From: Microbacterium immunditiarum
GTDB taxonomy: Bacteria; Actinomycetota; Actinomycetes; Actinomycetales; Microbacteriaceae
Direction: 5' to 3'
NCBI RefSeq assembly: GCF_013409785.1
Contig: NZ_JACCBV010000001.1
Location: 1,240,001 to 1,304,000 of the forward strand
DNA length: 64,000 bases
Numbering within the stretch: the stretch's first letter is position 1; each line of letters starts with the position of its first letter. Both the position numbers and the translations under genes were made by a program. Positions 17,616 to 25,710 of this stretch are shown piece by piece. The notes below the pieces were generated by a model. That model was not told the origin of the DNA. It searched no databases and was given only the letters and a program-made list of their open reading frames with translations.

Positions 17616-18362
17616 TCAGAGGTGCTGGGCCGCGAGCCACTTGTCGAACGTCTGAGTCCCGAGCTGCGCGTCGGGGCCGGGGAGCAGCGATCCGTCGCGC
17701 TGGCGTCGGCCACCCTCACCCGGCAACGAGATGGCGGGGATCCACGCGCGCGAACCTCTCGCCCGCGCGTACGCGCGAATCATGTCGGCGAGGTTCTCCT
17801 CGCGAGGGCCGCCGAGATCGCGCGCCCGGCCGGACGGGGCCGCCTCGGCGAGCGCGACGAGTCGCTCGGCGACCTCGCGCGCGGCGATCGGCTGCGTGCG
17901 CATGCGCACCGCGAGGTGGAGAGGGCCGAGCGTGGCGCGCTCATAGGTCTGCCCGGCGAACTCGTGGAACTGCGTCGCCCGCAGGATCGTCCACGGGACG
18001 CTGCCGGTCTCGACGAGCCGTTCCTGGGCGAGCTTGCCGGCGTAGTACCCGTACGGCGCGCGGTCGATGCCCACGATCGAAAGGGCGACGTGGTGGGGAA
18101 CGCCGATCCGCTTCTCCGCGTCCAGAAGGACTCGCGTGGTCTCGGTGAAGAACTCCGTGGCGACGTCGGCCGAGAGCGTCTGCGTGCTCAGGACGTCGAT
18201 GACGGCATCCGCCTCCGCAATGGCCTCGGCGAGGCCCGCGCCAGTTCGCACGTCGATGCCCGTGCGGCGCGACAGCACGACGACGTCGTGACCGCGCCTC
18301 GTCGCCGCATCCACCACGTGGGTGCCGACCACCCCTGTTCCGCCTGCGACGGCCAGCTTCAT
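17616..18362 (-). CDS. NmrA-like NAD(P)-binding protein (atypical SDR)
   Basis: This 248-residue protein starts with a Rossmann motif (MKLAVAGGTGVVGTHVVDAA) and continues as an atypical short-chain dehydrogenase of the NmrA/HSCARG-like group: VVVLSRRTGIDV, DAVIDVLS, HHVALSIVGIDRAPYGYYAGKLAQERL and WTILRATQFHEFA. YYAGK keeps a Tyr-x3-Lys-like spacing, but members of this group are often redox sensors or act on flavin or sugar nucleotides, so an enzymatic role is uncertain. GAGAGGAAT upstream supports the ATG at 18362. It converges with the S9 peptidase gene. Confidence 0.85.
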   Translation of the reverse strand: MKLAVAGGTGVVGTHVVDAATRRGHDVVVLSRRTGIDVRTGAGLAEAIAEADAVIDVLSTQTLSADVATEFFTETTRVLLDAEKRIGVPHHVALSIVGIDRAPYGYYAGKLAQERLVETGSVPWTILRATQFHEFAGQTYERATLGPLHLAVRMRTQPIAAREVAERLVALAEAAPSGRARDLGGPREENLADMIRAYARARGSRAWIPAISLPGEGGRRQRDGSLLPGPDAQLGTQTFDKWLAAQHL

Positions 18363-18470
18363 GTGCCATTCCTCTCTCTGCGGTCGGCGCTCGGCGCGCC
18401 TGTCAGTGAGACAACGCGCACGCCGCAGATGTGACGTGACCCTGTCACCGTGCCCGTCGGCTGACGCCGT

Positions 18471-18821
18471 TCAGTCCGGGCTTCCTCCGTGCGTCGGATC
18501 CGTCGGCGGAGGGAGCCGGGAGGGGTCGGCGCTGATGCCGAGCCGGTTCGCCGCCTCGGAGATCTGCCGCGCGAGCTCGACGTCCTTGTGCGTGAGTCCG
18601 CCCGCCGAGTGCGTCACGACGCGGACGGTGACCCCGCGGTAGCGCAGGTCGACGTCGGGGTGGTGGTTCGCGGCATCCGCGAGCTTCGCGATCTCGGCGA
18701 CGAACGCCGCACCCGCGTTGAAATCGCGCGTGTCGAAGTATGCGGCGGCGCCTGCGCGGGTGGCGCGCCAGTCAGTTACTCCAGATGCCTCGTGGAACTC
18801 GCGACTCGTGATGACGGCCAT
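18471..18821 (-). CDS. Pterin-4a-carbinolamine dehydratase (4a-hydroxytetrahydrobiopterin dehydratase)
   Basis: This 116-residue protein is a canonical pterin dehydratase that recycles tetrahydropterin after aromatic amino acid hydroxylation. The catalytic residues are intact: His53-His54-Pro55 in ANHHPDVDL and His71 in VVTHSAGGLT. Its N-terminus (TSREFHEASGVTDWRA) is strikingly like the dehydratase segment of the fusion protein at 12097-13464 (AKEFHEASGVDEWRV), suggesting common descent within this lineage. No aromatic amino acid hydroxylase is in the window. A G-rich ribosome-binding site precedes the ATG at 18821. Confidence 0.92.
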   Translation of the reverse strand: MAVITSREFHEASGVTDWRATRAGAAAYFDTRDFNAGAAFVAEIAKLADAANHHPDVDLRYRGVTVRVVTHSAGGLTHKDVELARQISEAANRLGISADPSRLPPPTDPTHGGSPD

Positions 18822-18839
18822 GGCAGGCCCCCCGTTCGA

Positions 18840-19025
18840 TCAGCCCGCGTGCCGGATCTCGCAGTCGCATCCGGGGGAGAGGATCGCCTCGTGCCCGTCG
18901 TCGTACCGCACCACCAGCAGCGGGTCGTCGTCGTGTCCGCGGACCTCGACCACCTCACCGGAGTGGTCCGGAGAGCCGACGGTGCGCCCGTGGATGATGA
19001 CGCGGTCACCGACCTTCGCCTGCAT
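18840..19025 (-). CDS. DUF1918 small protein
   Basis: This 61-residue protein (MQAKVGDRVIIHGRTVG, then GEVVEVRG and PLLVVRYDDGHEAIL) matches the actinobacterial DUF1918 family, small beta-rich proteins of unknown role. AGGAGG lies 8 bases before the ATG at 19025 but directly abuts the in-frame GTG at 19034, so the ATG is the real start. The C-terminus carries two Cys in SPGCDCEI, a possible metal or redox site. Confidence 0.85.
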   Translation of the reverse strand: MQAKVGDRVIIHGRTVGSPDHSGEVVEVRGHDDDPLLVVRYDDGHEAILSPGCDCEIRHAG

Positions 19026-19091
19026 GTCGCTCACCTCCTGGCCTCACCATACGATGCGCGCGAAGGAGAGGCCAGCCCCCTTCAGCAAGGT

Positions 19092-19316
19092 CTACAGCTG
19101 CGCGCCGTCATCCCACGGGTCGTTGAGCCCGGGCGTCTTTCCCCGCCACGACTCGTAGGCGATGAGCCACCCGATCGAGATCACGACGCCGATCGCAAGG
19201 CCCAGCACCAGATTGCCCAGCACAGCTCCGACGAGCGCGCCGAGCGCCAGCAGCACGACGGTGCCGATGACCCATCCGATGCGCCCCTTCGGCCAGCCTG
19301 TGCGTCGCTCGCTCAT
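19092..19316 (-). CDS. Small two-helix membrane protein
   Basis: This 74-residue hypothetical protein has a basic N-terminus (MSERRTGWPKGR) and two hydrophobic helices (about residues 14-33 and 34-53) rich in Gly/Val/Leu. The short C-terminal tail is acidic (NDPWDDGAQL). The topology is probably a hairpin in the plasma membrane. No function can be assigned. Confidence 0.65.
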   Translation of the reverse strand: MSERRTGWPKGRIGWVIGTVVLLALGALVGAVLGNLVLGLAIGVVISIGWLIAYESWRGKTPGLNDPWDDGAQL

Positions 19317-19357
19317 GTGCTCAGCCTACGCGGGCGCGGGCGGGCGCATCCGCGTCG

Positions 19358-19774
19358 TCACTGCTGTGGAGGCGTGTAGGCGACCATCCAGTCGATGCCG
19401 AAGCGGTCGGTCAGCATGCCGAAGCGCCCGCCCCACGGCGGGACGTCGAACGGCATGGTGACCGCGCCGCCCTCGGCGAGGGCCGACCAGAACCGCTCGA
19501 GCTTGGGCTCGTCGTCGCCGCTGACCGACACCGAGATGCCCGCGGGCTTGCGGTACTCGACGCCCGTGGGGGTGTCGGACGCCATGAGCACGAACCCGTC
19601 GGGAGTCGTGAGCTGCGCGTGCATGACGAGGTCGGTTTCGCTCGGGTCCTGCACCATGCCCTCGTACTCGCCGAACGTCGAGATGTCGAGGTCGCCGCCG
19701 AAGACGCCTTTGTAGAACTGCATGGCCGACCGGGCCTCCCGCTGGAACGAGAGGTACGGATTGAGGCTGGGCAT
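19358..19774 (-). CDS. VOC family protein (PhnB/glyoxalase-like)
   Basis: This 138-residue protein is a PhnB-type vicinal-oxygen-chelate fold protein: LNPYLSFQREARSAMQFYKGVFGG at the start, then MHAQLTTPDGFVLMASD and a C-terminal WGGRFGMLTDRFGIDWMV. These proteins form dimers with paired beta-alpha-beta-beta-beta units, and many have no known substrate. CAGGAGC lies about 5 bases before the ATG at 19774, which rejects the much longer open frame that runs in from the neighbouring phosphotransferase gene. Confidence 0.9.
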   Translation of the reverse strand: MPSLNPYLSFQREARSAMQFYKGVFGGDLDISTFGEYEGMVQDPSETDLVMHAQLTTPDGFVLMASDTPTGVEYRKPAGISVSVSGDDEPKLERFWSALAEGGAVTMPFDVPPWGGRFGMLTDRFGIDWMVAYTPPQQ

Positions 19775-19878
19775 GTTCGCTCCTGATGATGAGTGGGGGA
19801 TGACGGATGCCGCGCCCGGCCGCGCCGCGGAGGACTCCAGTGTGACGCGGGCCTCCGACATCGCCGAGGCGCTTCGGC

Positions 19879-20854
19879 TCAGCCGACGAGCTCGCGCAGA
19901 AGCCGTGACGCGGCCGCGCCCTGCAGTCGCTGGAAGCGCCGGAGCGTCGGGAGCCCCGGCGGATCCGGCCGGCGTCCCTTCTCGAGAAGGAACCCCGCCA
20001 TGATCGCCACGATCGCGGCGGTCGTCTCGGAATCCACGCCATCGAACGCCTCGTGCGAGGCCATCGCGGCGTGCACATCGAACCCGGGGTCGCCGTATCG
20101 CACGTGGGCGAGCAGCATGACGGCGTCCACCCAGGGTGCGCAGCGCCCACGGCCAGTCGATGAGCACCGCGTCGCCGGCCGGCGTCAGCAGCACGTTGTC
20201 GTCGCGCACATCGAAGTGCACGAGTGCATCGCCGGATGCGAGCTCCACGCCCCGATCCGCGATGTCCGCCCACCGCGCGGCGTGCTGCACCGCCCACTCG
20301 ACGTCCTCCTCGTCGGCGAGCGTCACGCCGTCGGCCTCGGTCAGCGGCACGACGGCCGGCTCGGGTTCGGCGAGCAGCTGCCTCCACGAGTCGGCGAGCG
20401 GCTGCAGTCCGGTCCGGATCGGCGGGATCACCGCGCGAGCCTCGGCGTCGAGCGGCGCTCGTGCCGTCGAGGAGAGCGTGTCGAGCACGGCGTGCAGTTC
20501 CGCCTTGCGCCACGGCACGGCCGGATGGCGCCCCTCGACGAGCTCGAACGCGAGCACCGTCCAGTCGTCGCCGTCGGCCGAGCCGATGAATCTCGGGGCG
20601 GGGACGGCCGCCGGGATCACCGCGGCCTTGACGGCCTCGCTGCGGTGGATCGGCACGACCTCAGGATTGACGTCCGACGTCGCGGTCTTGACGAACACGC
20701 GGCGTCCGTCGGCGCACGTCACGATGTCGGCGGACCCGGGTGAGAAGCCGCCCGGCTGCGACACGGCGTGGACGACGGGTGAGCCGAGGAGAGCGGCGAC
20801 CGCGTCTCGGACGTGCGCGGGCACGTTCTCCCAACGCACTCGCGACGCGACCAT
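19879..20854 (-). pseudogene. Aminoglycoside phosphotransferase-like kinase gene with a frameshift
   Basis: The upstream frame encodes an APH/choline-kinase-like fold: phosphate and ATP-binding lobe (VFVKTATSDVNPEVV, VLAFELVEGRHPAVPW) and the catalytic HFDVRDDNVLLTPAGDAVLIDWPW, which keeps the HxDxxxxN and Mg-binding Asp of the family. At about 20137-20144 the frame is lost: after DWPWAL the continuation PWVDAVMLLAHVRYGDPGFD is in the next frame and runs to 19879. One surplus base explains it, from real mutation or sequencing error. A -10-like CAGAAT lies 6 bases before the ATG at 20854, with no ribosome-binding site, so the mRNA may be leaderless. Substrate unknown; resistance should not be inferred. 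Confidence 0.75.
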
Positions 20855-20883
20855 CCGCACATTCTGGCACCACGCAGGGCGCG

Positions 20884-21891
20884 TCAGTGGTCGCGATGGT
20901 CCTCGGGATGCAGACGGGGAGCCTTGCGCGGCTCTCGCACGTCGCTGAGGCCGATGAGGCGGATCGCGCGCTGACGCTGACCGCTCCACGGCGCGAGGAG
21001 TTCCAGCATCCGATCATCGTCGACGCGCTCGCCGATGAGCGCGTACCCCACCTCGTGTGCGAGGTGATAGTCGCCCACGCTCACGGCGTCGGGATCGCCG
21101 AGGGCGCGGATGCGGGTCTCGGCCGACGTCCACACTCCCACGCCGCGCAGGCTCGTGAGCACGAGGTCGCGCGCATCGCCGTCGGGCGCCGCCGCCACGG
21201 CACGCACGACCGAGTCGCCGCGGCGCGCCGTCTCGACGATCGTGCGCGCCTGGAGCGGCTCGAGCCCCGCACGGTGCCACGCCCACGACGGGACGCGGCG
21301 CCACGACTCGATCCCGGGCGGCGCGAACATCGGCCGCGGCGTCGGGCCCGGTGCACGCTCGCCGTACCAGGTGACGATGCGCCGCCACGCGGCGAACGCC
21401 TGCATGTTCGTGACCTTCTGCTCGATGATCGACGCCGCGAGCGCGTCGAACACCAGGTCGGTCCGGCTGAGGCGCAGACCGGGATTGCGGCGGTGGGCTT
21501 CGGCGATGATCGGATGCCGCGACCCTTCGAACTCGTCCGGATCGTCCTGCGCACCGCACAGCGCCGGGAGCTGAGCGAGCGCCCACTCGCGACCCGGACC
21601 CCATGCCGCGCCGCGGATGACTCCCCGCGACACCTCCCGCAGCGCGAGCGTCGCGACGCCCTCGGGCGTGCGGCTCGCGCGCCAGATGACGGATCCGTCG
21701 ACGCACATCGTGGGGTCGCCGTGACCGCGCCGGTGCATGAGCACTGTGCGGGCGAGATCGAGCGGATGCCGCGGACGGTACTCCGTCTCGAGCGGCCGTC
21801 CGTGCGCGGGGCGCGGGTCGCGGGCGGTACGGCGGTCGCGTGACGCGGCTCCGCGCGCATCGCGCACGGGGAACACCCCCGACGACCTCAT
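20884..21891 (-). CDS. DNA-3-methyladenine glycosylase, AlkA/HhH-GPD type
   Basis: This 335-residue protein belongs to the helix-hairpin-helix GPD glycosylases that excise alkylated bases. The HhH motif is at about residues 246-258 (LTSLRGVGVWTSAE) and the catalytic Asp is Asp274 in SVGDYHLAHEVG. ASIIEQKVTNMQAFAAWRRI is the typical conserved helix that contacts DNA. The N-terminal 30 residues are Arg-rich and could be untranslated if a later start is used. However, a TATCGT box 6 bases before the ATG at 21891 supports that start and a leaderless mRNA. Confidence 0.88.
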   Translation of the reverse strand: MRSSGVFPVRDARGAASRDRRTARDPRPAHGRPLETEYRPRHPLDLARTVLMHRRGHGDPTMCVDGSVIWRASRTPEGVATLALREVSRGVIRGAAWGPGREWALAQLPALCGAQDDPDEFEGSRHPIIAEAHRRNPGLRLSRTDLVFDALAASIIEQKVTNMQAFAAWRRIVTWYGERAPGPTPRPMFAPPGIESWRRVPSWAWHRAGLEPLQARTIVETARRGDSVVRAVAAAPDGDARDLVLTSLRGVGVWTSAETRIRALGDPDAVSVGDYHLAHEVGYALIGERVDDDRMLELLAPWSGQRQRAIRLIGLSDVREPRKAPRLHPEDHRDH

Positions 21892-21953
21892 GCGCTCACG
21901 ATACGTCGTCGCCGCGACATCCGCTGATCCAGCGCGCGCTCGAGCGCGGGCGC

Positions 21954-22706
21954 TCAGAAGCGGTCGGGCGACGGTGAGCCGTGGCCGTACCGGATCACGA
22001 CGTCGGCGTGCCGGTCGAAGCGGTAACCGATCCCGCGCACCGTGCGCACGATGTCCTCATAGCGGCCGAGCTTCGCGCGGAGGCGCCGCACGTGCACATC
22101 GATCGTGCGCTCGCCGGGGACGTCCTCCTCGCCGGCGCCCTGCCACAGCGAGCTCACGAGCTCGGCGCGTTCGATCGTGCGGCCCTCGCGGAGCACGAGG
22201 TACTGCAGCAGCTCGAACTCCTTGAAGGTGAACGCGGCCGACTCGCCGTCGATGAGCACCCGCTTGCGCGAGATGTCGACGACGACGCCGGAGGGCGTGT
22301 GCTCGTCCTCGTCGGGCTCCTGCTGCTTCGCGCGGGCGACGGCCGACGGCTCGTGCAGTGCGAGGCGCACGACGTCGACGTCGCGCCCGCCCGAGCCGAC
22401 GGGCGCGAGGGCGACGGTCGCGTACGTCTCAGCGCCGGGAGCGAGCTCGGCGAGGGTGCGGCGCAGCGCGTCGACGAGGACGCCGAGCGAGACACCGGAT
22501 GCGGCGGCCTTCGCCTCGTCGATGCCGACGTACAGGGCGAAGCCTCGGGGGGCGGTGCTCACCGGAAGGGCGGCGGTCGGCACCGATGCGGGGCTGGCGG
22601 GCTGCGCGGGGACGGTCGCGCGGCGGATGGTGGGAACCGGAGCGGTGACGGCGCGCAGGTGACGGGTGGTGGTCGTGGGGCGATCGAGAAGAGCGGTGTT
22701 CGACAT
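21954..22706 (-). CDS. Winged-helix (OmpR-type DNA-binding) regulator without receiver domain
   Basis: This 250-residue protein has a C-terminal OmpR/PhoB-type winged helix (about residues 145-240). Its features include FTFKEFELLQYLVLREGRTIERAELVSSLW, ERTIDVHVRRLRAKL and VRTVRGIGYRFD. There is no phospho-acceptor receiver domain. Instead the N-terminus is Pro/Ala-rich, followed by a domain beginning RGFALYVGIDEAKAAASG, seen by resemblance only in related actinobacteria. It should bind DNA directly, without a two-component kinase. No kinase gene is adjacent. A good promoter lies about 300 bases upstream, leaving a very long leader with a cysteine-rich short ORF. Confidence 0.85.
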   Translation of the reverse strand: MSNTALLDRPTTTTRHLRAVTAPVPTIRRATVPAQPASPASVPTAALPVSTAPRGFALYVGIDEAKAAASGVSLGVLVDALRRTLAELAPGAETYATVALAPVGSGGRDVDVVRLALHEPSAVARAKQQEPDEDEHTPSGVVVDISRKRVLIDGESAAFTFKEFELLQYLVLREGRTIERAELVSSLWQGAGEEDVPGERTIDVHVRRLRAKLGRYEDIVRTVRGIGYRFDRHADVVIRYGHGSPSPDRF

Positions 22707-22900
22707 GGGAGTGGAGTCCTTGCGATGGGAACCCGGGCGGTTCGCCTCGACGGGTTCGAGTGTGTTGTCGGGCCGGCCGATGGCGGGCCGGGTGCGGAGC
22801 GCGCGACAAGCGACCTCAGTCGCCGTCTGGGTGCTCGGGGACTCGAGGCGCGGTGCTCGCAGAAGGAGCGGAACCGGTCGAGTCCGGCGGGGTCACCGGA

Positions 22901-22942
22901 TCACATGCACATTCGACAGCACATCACAACGCGGCCGGCCAT
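22901..22942 (-). CDS. Possible cysteine-rich leader peptide (uORF)
   Basis: A 13-residue ORF in the long leader of the winged-helix regulator reads MAGRVVMCCRMCM, with Cys at 8, 9 and 12, then TGA. A weak GGGA lies about 11 bases upstream. Short Cys-rich ORFs in actinobacterial leaders have been described as cysteine-responsive attenuators. Whether this one is translated is unknown, and its small size makes chance occurrence quite possible. Confidence 0.3.
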   Translation of the reverse strand: MAGRVVMCCRMCM

Positions 22943-23006
22943 CGTGCCGGCAGTCCCGTTCGCCTCCCAGGCGGACAGAGAGCGTGCGTTGTGAGTCATG
23001 ACGGCG

Positions 23007-23036
23007 ATTATGACCGAAGGTGTCCTTATGCGTCAA
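23007..23036 (-). promoter_or_regulatory. Promoter for the winged-helix regulator gene
   Basis: On the minus strand TTGACG (23036-23031) and CATAAT (23012-23007) are separated by 18 bases, close to the primary sigma consensus. Transcription should start near 23000 and give a leader of about 290 bases before the ATG at 22706. Confidence 0.6.
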
Positions 23037-23142
23037 ATCACGTCACGTTATGAATGGGAGAAGCATCCGGAATGACCCGAGCGTTCGCCGAGAGCACGCG
23101 CGGCGCGACCCGGACGTCGCGGGGGAGACGTAGCCTGTCGGG

Positions 23143-23439
23143 GTGAAGGAGTTCCGGTTCACCCACGAAGCCGACGCGTCGCGCTACACGCTGCACCGCG
23201 GCGACGACCTCGTCAGCGTGCTCGACTATCGAGACGACGGCCGCACCGTCGCGATGACGCGGGCGTACACCGTGCCCACCTTCCGCGGCCACGGTTACGC
23301 GGGCGAGCTGGTCGATCGGGCCGTCGCCGAGCTCGAGGCGCAGGGCGACCGCGAGGTCATCCCGGTCTGCTGGTACGTCGCCGACTGGTTCGCCGCACAC
23401 CCCGAGCGCAACGGCATCCTCCGAAGCCGCGCCCTCTGA
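23143..23439 (+). CDS. GNAT-like N-acetyltransferase (short GCN5-related type)
   Basis: This 98-residue protein matches the short GCN5-related family (YidJ/GTLF3B type). It has YTVPTFRGHGYAGELVDRAVAELEAQG, which carries the RGxG acetyl-CoA loop, and a C-terminal VIPVCWYVADWFAAHPE. Such small members probably acetylate small molecules or protein termini, substrate unknown. The GTG at 23143 follows TAGCCT (23131-23136) by 6 bases with no Shine-Dalgarno, so it is likely leaderless. Confidence 0.85.
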   Translation: MKEFRFTHEADASRYTLHRGDDLVSVLDYRDDGRTVAMTRAYTVPTFRGHGYAGELVDRAVAELEAQGDREVIPVCWYVADWFAAHPERNGILRSRAL

Positions 23440-23472
23440 CGTTCCGGGGACTAACCCCATCCGCCGATCTCG

Positions 23473-23510
23473 TCAACCCCTCGCCCTTTCCCCGACCGCA
23501 CGGTGATGCT
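23473..23510 (+). promoter_or_regulatory. TCAACC-type promoter element, copy 1
   Basis: TCAACCCC starts at 23473, and a possible -10 (GATGCT, 23505-23510) lies 32 bases downstream, before the 93-residue protein gene. The same arrangement recurs at 48394, 55085 and 57073 on the plus strand and in mirror orientation at 55033 and 57054. Role inferred only from recurrence. Confidence 0.45.
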
Positions 23511-23532
23511 GGGAGCGTCGAGAGGAGCCGAC

Positions 23533-23814
23533 ATGGAGCACGAGAACGTCGACGACCGAGCCGCGGAGATGCCGGGCAACGACAGTCCGCTCGAGCCGGA
23601 ACAGGCGCAGGAGGTTCCGCTGCTCGCTCAGAACGAGGCATCCGAGGTCGACAAGGTCGCGGGCATCGTGGTGCAGACGCGCTCAGATGTCGGAGACAAG
23701 TCGATCGACGAGATCGCCCACGTGCTGCACCAGCGGCTGAACGACTCCTCGATCGAGCTTCCCGACTCGGAGGTGCGGGAGTTGGCCAAGCAGATCGCGA
23801 CCGGCACGACCTGA
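23533..23814 (+). CDS. Small acidic hypothetical protein
   Basis: This 93-residue protein has an acidic, disordered N-terminus (MEHENVDDRAAEMPGNDSPLEPEQAQEV) and a more structured C-terminus (VDKVAGIVVQTRSDVGD, SIDEIAHVLHQRLNDSSIELPDSEVREL). GAGGAG lies 6-7 bases before the ATG at 23533, which selects this start over an upstream in-frame one. I do not recognise the family. It shares a TCAACC upstream element with several other small genes in the window. Confidence 0.75.
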   Translation: MEHENVDDRAAEMPGNDSPLEPEQAQEVPLLAQNEASEVDKVAGIVVQTRSDVGDKSIDEIAHVLHQRLNDSSIELPDSEVRELAKQIATGTT

Positions 23815-23830
23815 TGCGCTCGGGAAGGTG

Positions 23831-23876
23831 AGATCCGCCGCGCCCTCTTCCCTCCCACGTCGGGCACGGCGGATCT
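23831..23876. terminator. Bidirectional terminator
   Basis: AGATCCGCCGCGCCC (23831-23845) pairs with 23862-23876 with one mismatch, followed by TCTCTGTC. It lies between the convergent 93-residue and 68-residue protein genes. Confidence 0.75.
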
Positions 23877-23914
23877 TCTCTGTCACCTCACCTCAGCGCG
23901 CGACCGCAGCGCGT

Positions 23915-24121
23915 TCACGCGCACGCGGCCAGCGCGTCACCGTGCGCGACGCCGATCGGCCGGGGCCAGGCGTTGCGCGGCGGCTGCGGCGAGCGCTGCG
24001 CCGCCTCGGCGGCGAGCGCGGCCAGGCGCTCCTGTCGAAGCTCGTCGATGCGAGCCTCCTGCGCGCGGAGCTCAGTGTCGTGTCGGAACAGCACTTCGCT
24101 CGCGTAGATCGTCGAGAGCAT
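23915..24121 (-). CDS. Small hypothetical protein with coiled-coil region
   Basis: This 68-residue protein begins MLSTIYASEVLFRHDTELRAQEAR and continues with an amphipathic charged helix (IDELRQERLAALAAEA), likely a coiled coil, then a Pro-rich tail. TTGGAGGA lies about 5 bases before the ATG at 24121, giving good support for translation. I do not recognise the family. Confidence 0.65.
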   Translation of the reverse strand: MLSTIYASEVLFRHDTELRAQEARIDELRQERLAALAAEAAQRSPQPPRNAWPRPIGVAHGDALAACA

Positions 24122-24267
24122 GATTCCTCCAAGGGTTCCGATGGCACGAACCTAGGGAGGGGTTCCGACATTTCGCCCCCCGCGCGGGTTGGCAGTTTTC
24201 GGCGCTTCGGTGGCGGCATCCGAATGCGTCTCCCCTCCACAACCTCGGCGCCGATAGCCTGTCGAGG

Positions 24268-25338
24268 GTGGCGACCCCCGACGCGCATCCGCCGACGCGC
24301 GACATACCGCTCAGTCCGAGCCAGCGCTGGCGGGCGTACTGGGTGTGCGTCGCCGTCGCGGCGATCACGATCCTCGACCTGAGCAAGGTCAACGTCGCCC
24401 TGCCGTCGATCGAGGCGGCGCTCGGATCGAGCTCGACCGAGCTGCAGCTCATCGTCTCGGGCTATGTGCTCACGTTCGGGCTCGCGCTCGTGCCGGCCGG
24501 TCGCATCGGCGACCAGCGCTCGCGCCGCGCGCTGTTCATCACCGGACTCTCGGTGTTCACCGTCACGAGCCTCGTGTGCGCCCTCGCCCCCACGACCACC
24601 GTGCTGATGATCGGGCGTCTCGCGCAGGGCATCGGCGCGGGGATACAGATGCCGCAGGTGCTCGGCATGATCCAGCAGCTGTTCCACGGCAAGGAGCGCG
24701 GCCGCGCGTTCGGGCTGTTCGGCGCCGCGGTGGGGATCGCGACGGCGTTCGGGCCGACGCTCGGCGGCCTGCTCATCGCGATCGGCGGCCCGACCGACGG
24801 GTGGCGGGGCATCTTCTGGATGAACGTGCCGCTGTGCCTCATCGCCATCGGCCTGGCGGTCTGGGTGCTGCCGTCGACGCGCGAGCGGTCGCGGCGCCGG
24901 CTCGAGCTCGACCCGACCGGCGTGCTGCTCTTCGGCGGCTCGGTGCTGGCGCTGCTGTGGCCGTTCCTGTTCACGACGGGTTCGCCGGACGACAATCCGC
25001 AGCGGTGGTGGCTGCTCGTCGTGTTCGTGCTGCTCGCGGCCGCGTTCGTGTGGTGGGAACGTCGCTACGACCGCAGCGGCAAGAGTCCGCTGATCCCGTT
25101 CAGCCTGTTCCGGCTGTCGTCGTATCGCAACGGAACCTTGCTCGCGACCGCGCAGTTCGCTGCGCTGCCCGCCCTTTTCCTGCTCACGACGCTGTATCTG
25201 CAGCTCGGGCTGGGGCTGGCGCCGGTGTTCGCGGGACTCGTCACGGTCGGCTTCGCGCTGAGCAGCGCGTTCGCGTCGTGGATCGGCGGGAACCTCGTGG
25301 GGCGCATCGGCCGTCCCCTCGTCGTGTGGGGGGTCTGA
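24268..25338 (+). pseudogene. MFS drug exporter (EmrB/QacA type), 5' part, interrupted by an IS3-family element
   Basis: The first 356 codons encode an MFS transporter of the 14-helix DHA2 group. TM1 is WVCVAVAAITILDLSKVNVALPSIE, the family's helix with the D1-type motif, followed by GYVLTFGLALVPAGRIGDQRSRR (motif A) and LFGAAVGIATAFGPTLGGLLI (motif C). After VVWGV the frame runs into the IS end and stops at once (TGA 25336-25338). The 3' part continues at 26682. Joining the halves through one GTC restores a 497-residue frame, the normal family length. The GTG start is 7 bases after TAGCCT (24255-24260), suggesting a leaderless mRNA. A truncated product lacking about four helices is unlikely to work. 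Confidence 0.92.
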
Positions 25339-25360
25339 CTCGCCCCGGCATGTCCGGAGA
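25336..25360 (+). repeat. Left inverted repeat of the IS3-family element
   Basis: This 25-base end is the perfect reverse complement of 26654-26678. It begins with TGA, and the adjacent GTC target duplication lies at 25333-25335. Confidence 0.95.
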
Positions 25361-25386
25361 CATGATTCCTTGGAAGGATCTGTCTC

Positions 25387-25710
25387 ATGGGACGTCCCAG
25401 CAAGTATTCGCGCGAGCTTCGTGAGCGCGCCGTCCGTATGGTCGCCGAGGTGCGGCCCGACTATCCGAGCGAGTACGCCGCGATGATCGCGGTCGCGCAG
25501 ATGCTCGGCATCGGGTCGCCGGAGACGATCCGCACCTGGATCCGCCGGAACCAGATCGACGCCGGCGACCGGCCCGGTGTCACGACCGAAGCGGCGGAGG
25601 AGATCAAGCGGCTCAAGCGCGAGAACGCCGAGCTGCGTCGCGCGAACGAGATCTTGAAGGCGGCTTCGGCTTTCTTCGCGGCCGAGCTCGACCGGCCACA
25701 GAAGCGATAG
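25387..25710 (+). CDS. IS3-family transposase OrfA (DNA-binding subunit)
   Basis: This 107-residue protein has an HTH domain (MGRPSKYSRELRERAVRMV, AVAQMLGIGSPETIRTWIRR) that binds the element ends, and a C-terminal leucine-zipper-like coiled coil (EIKRLKRENAELRRANEILKAAS). GGAAGGA lies upstream of the ATG. The downstream orfB is in the -1 frame and lacks a good start near its N-terminus, so a fusion OrfAB produced by -1 frameshifting near the end of orfA is the probable active transposase. Confidence 0.93.
   Translation: MGRPSKYSRELRERAVRMVAEVRPDYPSEYAAMIAVAQMLGIGSPETIRTWIRRNQIDAGDRPGVTTEAAEEIKRLKRENAELRRANEILKAASAFFAAELDRPQKR

Larger units (their letters stand above)
22707..23142. other. 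436-bp gap: long leader of the winged-helix regulator and divergent promoters
   Basis: The region contains a minus-strand promoter (23007-23036), a leader of roughly 290 bases toward the regulator gene with a 13-codon ORF rich in Cys, and at its right end the TAGCCT box of the GNAT gene (23131-23136). The part at 22983-23060 is distinctly AT-richer than the rest. Apart from the 13-codon ORF, no protein-coding gene is supported. Confidence 0.5.

Noticed and set aside
19775..20130. One continuous minus-strand protein joining the phosphotransferase and VOC genes.
   Set aside because: The connecting sequence is Arg/Pro-rich out-of-frame translation; the VOC gene has its own ribosome-binding site and the kinase continues in another frame.
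19879..20854. Calling the phosphotransferase-like gene an antibiotic resistance gene.
   Set aside because: The fold is shared by many small-molecule kinases and the gene is frameshifted; no resistance subtype is recognisable.
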